NCBI GenBank assembly: GCA_023213315.1
Contig: JAKCPI010006167.1
Coordinates: 79,576-143,575, forward strand
DNA: 64,000 bases
Source: Euborellia annulipes
Lineage: Eukaryota > Arthropoda > Insecta > Dermaptera > Anisolabididae
Reading direction: 5' to 3'
The notes under the pieces are model-generated. The model had not been told where the DNA came from, ran no database searches, and was given only the letters and a program-made list of their open reading frames with translations. Made by a program: the position numbers and the translations under genes. This document shows positions 24,882 to 33,800 of the stretch, piece by piece (positions within the stretch are counted from its first letter, which is position 1; every line of letters begins with the position of its first letter).

Positions 24882-27800
24882 TTACATAATCTTTTTTTTA
24901 GCTCTCTTATTTGAATTTTGTTGTATCTTGCAAAATTGAGCATGGGAGATGAATGCAGCTTTTCGTACAAATTTTCTATTACATACTCGACATTTAAGAG
25001 TATCGATCTCATTTTCAAATTCGGTTAACCAATCCTGAAGAAGAATAAATTTTTAAAAATATTAGAATATCATTGATATGTGAAAAAAAGACCTTAAACG
25101 AATTTTAAAAAATCTGGTCGCACAGCACACAACTTTCTCTTACCCTTCGGCAAGAGAAAGTTGTGTACTGTGCTTGTCACACCAGATTTTTTTGTGTCGA
25201 GATATATTTATAAATATGAAATTATATATAATATTTAAGATATTATATATATCGCGTAGGTAAGCCGCGAAACGGAAATTTATATAATTAGATATTACTT
25301 CATGTACCCGAAAAAAGATGTAAGGGGGTGCCACCGGGAGTCGAACCACGGATCCACCGATTTGCGCTCAGTGTGCCCTTACCACACAATGTGGGCACAC
25401 TGAGCGCAAATCGGTGGATCCGTGGTTCGACTCCCGGGGGCACCCCCTTACATCTTTTTTCGGGTACATGAAGTAATATCTAATTATATAGAGATATTTA
25501 GTTCCCCCCCCCCCCCCAAGAACATACTAAAAAATAGTTGATTTATGAATTTTAATCAAAATCGTTGGAGGAAATTTTGAGAAAATAGACATCGAATTTT
25601 TGACATGATCGCAATACTTTCTCTTGGTTTTAAAAAACAAACACTTTTTTAGATTTTGACACTGGTCAAAAGTGGTTAAAAGCGTCCAAAATTGGTTTTA
25701 ACCACAAAATTAATTTAAATTGTATTGGATACCAATCAATTTGAATAAATAGGGATTGAGTCTAAATGGCCTCCGATGCCGTAAAAGGCCTTAAATTAAA
25801 TTAAAAAAAAATATATATATATTTATCCTGACACAAAAAATCTGGTGTGGCAAGCACAGAACACAACTTTCAATTAGCGAATCTAAGAGAAAGTTTCATA
25901 ACTTTAAACTTTTAAGGTGCGCGTCTCGAGGTGCTGATTTTTAAAGGTTCCAGCAGTCACAATTTTGAAGCTATCGAACTCAAATTTTTTTAAAATTAAA
26001 GCTATTTAAAATATCTACAACATATAGTCTCCCTTTTTTGATTTTCAAAAAAAAATTTTTTCTTTTAGATTAATCACATTAAAGATAGGGCCTAATTTTA
26101 AAAAATTCGAACTATATCTTTTAGATAATAAAATTTGTAATCATTGTGTTAAAAAATAAGTAATTTTTTGCCTTTAATTAATTTGCTGGAACCTTTCAAA
26201 CGAAATGGGCTAAAATGCTTGTTTCCCAATGGGCAAGACTAACGCCATCTCTTGGCGCTTAGAGTAACCAGCTTCTCAATCGGCTTTTAAAGGTTTTTCG
26301 AGACTCGCCCCTTAACAGTTAACTGAAACTTTTGGTCCGAAATTCCTGTAAATATAATATTTATGTTTAGTTATTTTTAAGTTCAGTTTTTTAGATCTTC
26401 CATTTCTGTATGATTTATGTTTTATATAATTATTTAATTTTCCCGAAATATAAGCATACTATATGAAATTTATTTGTTTATTTCAATTAAAACCGGTTTT
26501 AACCGAACCACCCTAATCTCATCACCGGCTTCTAGAGGAGGCAATAAAAGTATTTTTTCCCAAAATTCTAAAGCAAATACTTACAAAATTATTTTTCTTA
26601 TTTTTCTCTAAACATAAAGGTTTTTTCTGCTGAGTTTGCTTTTCATTGATTCTTTTCAATTCCTGATCACTGAATACTTTTTTAATGACATTCTTGTGGG
26701 AGTTTTTTCTAAATTTTCTTATTTGATCAATTCTTTTGATGTGATCTAAAAAAAAAAAAAGGAAAAATAAAATTTCACATTCTGAGTGTGAGCGTTAAAA
26801 ATTAGATACGTATGAAATTTTTTTTGTTGGTTAAAAACAAAAATTAAATTAATATTTAACAGGTAAATTTTTTCCAAAATTCCGACGAATTTTTTGTTTA
26901 ATGTTTATACTTTTGCTTTCATTGTTTTTTAATTAATAAACACAGCTTTACTCTATTTATAGATGAAAATACGAGCCATTTTATGCTGTAAATAAGTTCC
27001 CTGCTAGAGCCTTAAGTATATGGTATATAGTGAAATAATTTTAATGACAGAAAAGGTAAAATAAAATCTGATACAGATGATTTTATTTTACCTTTTCAAA
27101 TTTAAAATTATTTCACTATATACCCATAGGCGCCGGAACTGGGGGGGGGGGGGGCAAGGGTACATTGCCCCCTGGCATTCTATAGGAGGGGGGCAGAGGG
27201 GGGGCAAAATTTCCTCATTTATTTCATTTATTTTTAAAAATGATACATTTTTACTTTTAAAAAATAAAATCTTTTAAATTAAAAAAAATTAAAAGAGTAA
27301 GAAATTCATTTTTTTTTCCAAAATATTTTATATAGACCCTATTGTATTTCTGATTTCTAAAAACATTTTATATTGAATTGAAAATTAAAAATATTTATTT
27401 CCTTCAAATAGTATAAATAGAGCCTAAAAAAAATTTTGATAAAATCACTAACAAATTTTTTTAAATTTTAATTTTATTAAAATTGTGATTTTATTAAAAA
27501 TTTTTAAAGCTTTATAGAAGATTTGTTTTTGTTTTATACTATTTGAACATATTAAATTATTTTAATTTTCTAAAAAAAAATTTTTGCCCCCCCCCCCCTG
27601 GTTCAAATTCGTTCCGGCGCCCCTGTATATACCATATCCTTAAGGCTCTAACTCCCAGGTGGGAATTTAATTGTGGCGCTCATTGTAGGGGAAAGTTGGG
27701 TAAAACGTACAGGCGGGTCAAACGACCACTCTCGTATTTGTGTGATGTGAGCTGAAATTCGGTGAGAACAATATCAACTATTAAGAAGACAGCTATAAAA

Positions 27801-30800
27801 AGTAGATGAAGCTGTGTTTCTTGTCTATCGGCCCCGTGGTATAGGTGTGAATATTTTTTGAAAATTTTCGTAACTTTTTGTCTGATTTTAGGGTGACAAA
27901 AATCCTATTTTATATATGATAAGACTGCTACTTTTACAAAAGTTAAGTCAATATATGAATCCACTGTATATAGTAGCATATTTTAACATAGTAATGAATT
28001 GTCACGATTTGCATTACAACTATAAAAACACCAAATTTGTTTCGCTATATACTGCGGGGCAAAATCGCATTCTACTGAATGGGGCAAAATCGCATCTGGT
28101 CGGTTTGCCCCACCATTTTTTTTTTTTTCTTGACAAATCAATGAAAATAACAGGTTATAATTCGAATACTCGCATTTATTAATTTAACTTAAAAAGAGGA
28201 AAGGTGGAAAACCTGGGGAAGGCCGGGGAAAATGCAATTTTAACATTAACACCTTATAAGTTGGAAGTAGAAAAGAAAGAAAAAAGAATGTAGAAAAACA
28301 GAAAGTAGGTCTAATGGGAAAAAAGAAAATAGACAGAAAGGAAAAAGAACCAGGTAAAAGAGCTAAAAGGAAACTCTCTTACAACACTGACGAAAGAAAA
28401 TGAAAAAAAGAAGAAAAAAAGCCGAAGACAGTGCTAAAAGCAAAGACATCATTAAGTCCTAATTTCCTCAACAAACTCCTGCTTAATGTGACGATTCTAC
28501 TGTTGATGAGGATGAAGCATGCATTTTTAGTAATGACCTATATGCTAATTCGACAGATAGAGAGGGATTGGTCCTATGGTCTAAATGCGAGGATGGGCCA
28601 TGATGCTTGTTCGAACTTTGAGGATAAAGATGACACTTTAGTTTGCAATTTTTGTTTGTAACTATTTGTTTTGTAGAATTTGTATCTTTTTTTTTAATTT
28701 TTTTTAACTTTTGAATAAATATTTTGAAAGAATATTTTTCTCATTGAATTATACGGCTTCCGGTTTTGCCCCACCCATGTTCGGTTTTACCCCACCCATG
28801 GGGCAAAACCGTCATTTGCAAAAGTTGACAAAAAATCAATAATTAAATAACTATAAGCATCACTGGTTTCAAACTCATACAATTGCCTATTGAACATATA
28901 AGGAAGCATACTGATTAATTTTCGTATAAAAATCTCTCTAAATAACTCTTCTGTTTCAATTCAAAGCTTAGAGGGTCGGTTTCCCCACTTTCCCCTACCA
29001 TTTAGAAAAAGGATGGAAATCTGCGCAATCATTTCGTGATCTGAAATATCTTTTCAGCGTCAAAAACAAGTTGAAAAGCTCTTTTAGGGAGACACAATAA
29101 GGAAGATGACGGCCTTCATTTAGTGATCAAGGAGTTCTGGAAACCGTTGAAGAGGACGATGGCGCTTGAAAACCCAATGCAAATATTGTTCAATTATTTC
29201 ACGATCCTCCGTCCCATCAAAAAACTTGCCAAAGTAGAAAATAACTGGATGGATTTCTTACGAACTCTCTGACAAAAACAGTCTATACTTTAAAAGATAT
29301 TTCAACTTGTTTTTGATTGTTCTTTCACCAAAAAGCTCGATAAGATCGCTAAATGACGTAAGCTTTACATCCTTTTTCAAAGTGGTAGAGCAGTGATTCT
29401 CAACTTTTATTTTTGTGGCGGCACATTTTTAACGATTTCAAAATTTGGCGGAACACAAAGAAAAAAAGATAAGTTTAAAAGTTGATTAACTTATCTAATC
29501 AGTACGTTTATTTATAATAAGAATACTTTTAATGAGAAATTTGAGCTTGATGTTTTTTGATATTTTATTTATATTTGGTCGTAAAAATGACAATACTTCT
29601 CTCATATCGTCTTCTACATTTAACAGTCTCGATATTTTTTTCGTTTTTATGTTGGTTTTTCTTTAATTTAAACATTATTCGTAATAAATTTGCTCAGGGG
29701 CCCACATCTTGTGGGTACGTGGATGGCGACCACGAGCTACCCTAGCTGGGACTGGTAGTACTTCTTTTCTTTGCATGTCAGTCTCTTTCCTTCTATATTT
29801 TAAAAAGGCGTCAGACCGTGCGACGGGCCGACCTGTTCTATTTCTTCCCGGTCGCAAAAACCCCAACCCCTTCCGCCGACCCCGCACTCCGGGATTAAGG
29901 CGTAGAAAGAAGAAGAAACTTTATTCGTAATAAAAAAAAAATATTATAATTTTTACTTTATAAAATTTGGCCGCACAGTGGTTGAGAATCACTGTGGTCG
30001 ATTATAATATGCCGAACGATATGATTTTCAACGCGCATTTTTATCTACTATAAACAGCGAAAGAATCTTATGAGTCATATGAGCTTATTAATAAATAAAA
30101 GCATTGCAATTAAAGCAAATGTTTAAACACATAAAACAAAATTTGCATCAACCCTATACTTTAATTAATAAGTTTTTAATTATTGTTTTTTTAAATAGTT
30201 AAAATAGAAATTTATTGTTTTGTTTTACTAGTTTAATAAGTGCTTATTTTATTTGATTAACATACCTGTTGCTAAGTGTTTTGCGACATAATAATATAGT
30301 GGAAAACGTAATTTGCATAAAGGACATTTATGATAAATTCTAGTTTTAGCATGAGATCTTTGAAAATGATACTCTAATAATTTTCGACTGAGAAATGATA
30401 TATCGCCTAAAAATTAAAAAAAAAAAACAATAAAATACATAATTAAATAAAAATAAATAAATAAATAAAAAGAAAGGGTTTCTCAAGTCAGTGACTTTGA
30501 TATGACTCATATCAAATGTATCATTATCATTAAGTTGCCAATTTTTCCTTATAAAATATCGAGTAAAAAGGATATCTAAATATGTTTATTTCAAAGTCAC
30601 TAACTTCTCAAACGCTCTTAAATTTATAAACTAACACTTAGTGCAGTTAATACGACCGGAACTAATTCTTTTATTTGTTTCTAATTGAGTGTAATCAGAT
30701 GGTGTTCGGAGAATTTGATTAAGTTCTTCAACCTGTAATAAAAATTAAATAATTCTTTAATCGATTGATATTATTAGAAAATAAAAGGTATTTTTAGCAT

Positions 30801-33800
30801 TAATCGCGGTGGCGTCGTGGGAGGGGGGGGAGGGGGGCAAACTTTTTTTCTTAAAATTTTCTTACAAATAGGAATCTCAAATTTGGCTAAAAGGTATTTA
30901 ATTTAATTAATTTGTTAATTTTTTTCAGTTTATATCGTATAATAATAATAATTAAATGAAATTGTGACAAATTCATAAAACAAATCATAAAATAAATTTC
31001 TTATTTATTTAAAAATTAACGACCAAATAGTTCAGCACTCTTGCAAAAGATGGCAGGCTTGTCTAACAGGCTGCATTATCATATCAACGAAAATATAAAT
31101 ACATGAGATTAAATATAGTCCTACCATCCTGCCATCTATTGGCAAATTTTCGTAATAGTTGAGATTTTTGACTAACGCCATCTTATCGGCAAAAACAAGC
31201 GAACAGTTTGCCTCCTTTAGACCCTTGATAATTAATAATACAAATAAAAGAATAGAACGTTTCACACACTATTTCTGCAGCCGTCATTAAGTAATGCATT
31301 CAATCAGTTCGTGATTTTTAATGGAAAGTTTACTTATCAAAGTGAATGGATCACCTGATAAGGACTGCTGATAGTTTTTTTTTTTTAATCTAGGGTCATT
31401 TAGCCATCTGAAGCCATTTAGACCCCGTCCCTATTTATTTCAATTAAGTGACAGCCAATTCAATTAAAATTCGTAATAGTAGTTGAAACATTCTATTCTA
31501 TTGTATTATTAAATACTAAAAAACTAAACCTCGATTAATGCCACAAATGTCTTTTTTTATTAAATCCTTTCTTTAATTTATAATGGTAAAACTGTCTTTT
31601 ACCTGATCACCAATAAATTCTACATGCTCGTTGTTATCTCCAAATACCATTGATTGATAGACAGCAACGTTCGTAGTTAGGATTGGGTGGATAACAATAT
31701 TCATGCCAGGGTTAAGTGATTTTATTATTTTTTGTTTATCAGGGTCCTTTATTTCATTTTCGGAAATATATTTATTATCCATCTATAAGGAAAAAAGCAA
31801 ATTAGTTAGATTATTGTCAAGCTTGAGATTGTAAAACGTTTTTATTTGGAGAGTGCTTATGTACAGCTGTGAGGCGTGGCTAATGCTGAAGAAGGATCAG
31901 GTCAGGATTGAGACTTTGGAAGTTATTTGAAGAATGATGTTAAACATAAAGTGAAAAATGAAGAGGTTTTGTGAAGAAAAGCAATAATATAAGGTGGCTC
32001 AGGGCTAGAGCATTGGCTTCTGATACCAAAGGCCAAGAGTCCGCATACCGTCCCAGGCGACAAAATTTATTTAAATTGAAATAAATAGGGAGGGGGTTTA
32101 AATGTCCTCCCATGGCGAAAAAGATCTTAAGGCTAGGCGGCCAGTGGAAGCAGAAACTAGCCAACAGCGAAACGACGAAAACAAGCGAAATCTAACGCGC
32201 GGAATGTCGCGAAAGTTTGCGCGTCCACTAGTAGCAGAAACCATAGATAATGCAGAAACCTGCGAACTGCGAATTCAACATGGCTGACATAACCTATAAT
32301 AAAGTATACTTAATCTGACAGCGAACGTCAAATATAACTTTGCTAGGTCAATATGGCATTAATTTTCAACATCCATGATGAAATCTATATTTATAATCTG
32401 TTTATAATGAAGGATTGTAGATTGGCTGCTTGGTCTTAAAATATAACCTTACAAGGCCAAAATGGCCGCCCCTTTGACGCTTTCAAACGCGCGAAATATC
32501 GAACGAAATTGGATCGGTTCGCCGGTCGCGACTATACGTTGCGATTAGCTCGAATGAAACTCTCCTAGTGGACGAGGGCTGATTTGCCAATAAGTGTTTG
32601 GATTATTCGCGCGAACTAAATTTCGCCGCTTTCTGCTAAAAGGAATTTTAAAAAAATAAGACACAGACAGGTCTATTCTCTAAACAAACCGGTAACTTTT
32701 TTAACATCTGAAATCAGCGTTAATTCATTTTAACACCTCCTTGCCTCAAATCGCTATTCTGTAAGCAAAAACTTGACTTGCGATAACATTTAGTCAATAG
32801 AGATTTTTTTCGGGGGAGGGGGGGCGAACTCATTTTTAATACCCCTGGAGGGGAGGGTATACAAAAATTATTTTTAAAATTCCGGATATACCCAGTGGCT
32901 TAGCGAGGGGGGCATCACGCCCAGGACGCTACTCACAAAGGGGCGCAAAATGGCCAGCAAAACAAAAAATTACTGAATAATTTTTATTTTTATTATAATT
33001 GATTTCTGGAAAATGTATTTTAAATTTATTGACAGTGTAATATAATAATTTTGTATATTTTACATATATGGTTTTCGAATGGGGGGGGGGGGGGGCGCTA
33101 AAAAGGTATTGTGCTCCGGGCGCGCGAGTTATGCTCGCTACGCCACTGGATATACCTTAGCCCCGAGGAGCCCGGGCCATCCTCTCAAAGACAAATTTTT
33201 ATTAAATAACGAAATTTTAAAATTTTTTGTTAAGGCGGAATTTTTTTTTCCCTCCCGCGAAAATCAAATCTTTTACCTTTTTTTAGGAGCCGAAATTTTT
33301 TCCGCCCTTCCACCGAGCCGGAAACATTTCGGGGGAGGGGGGGGGGCTCGCCCCCCTGTATACGCCCCTGTGGTCAATAGTGTTAAAAATTAATGTCATC
33401 TCTAGGGGTGTCTTTAATATTTTAACGCCGTATGCATATAAATAGAGTCCTTAACCTAAAAAGTAAGGTTACCATTTTGACAGTTTTGAGATAAAAGCAA
33501 CATGTTAACGTCGCTGTTAAAACTTGGTTTAGAGAATAGCATTTTTAACACTGGTGTGTCAAATAGGCCAACTAGATTGAAAATAATAAATCAAGTTAGT
33601 AATGCGCATGCGAGAGAGGTTATGGAGGGGTGTAAAAAGACGAACATGCAGAAAACATAGCCATCTTCATATGGATCGTTAACAACTAGTGCTAAAAAGT
33701 AAAATGTTAAAACTTGGTTTAGAAAATAGCATTTTTTAACGCTGGTGTTATTACTTTACTTTTTAACACCCAATTTATGATGTTAAATTTTAGAGAATAG

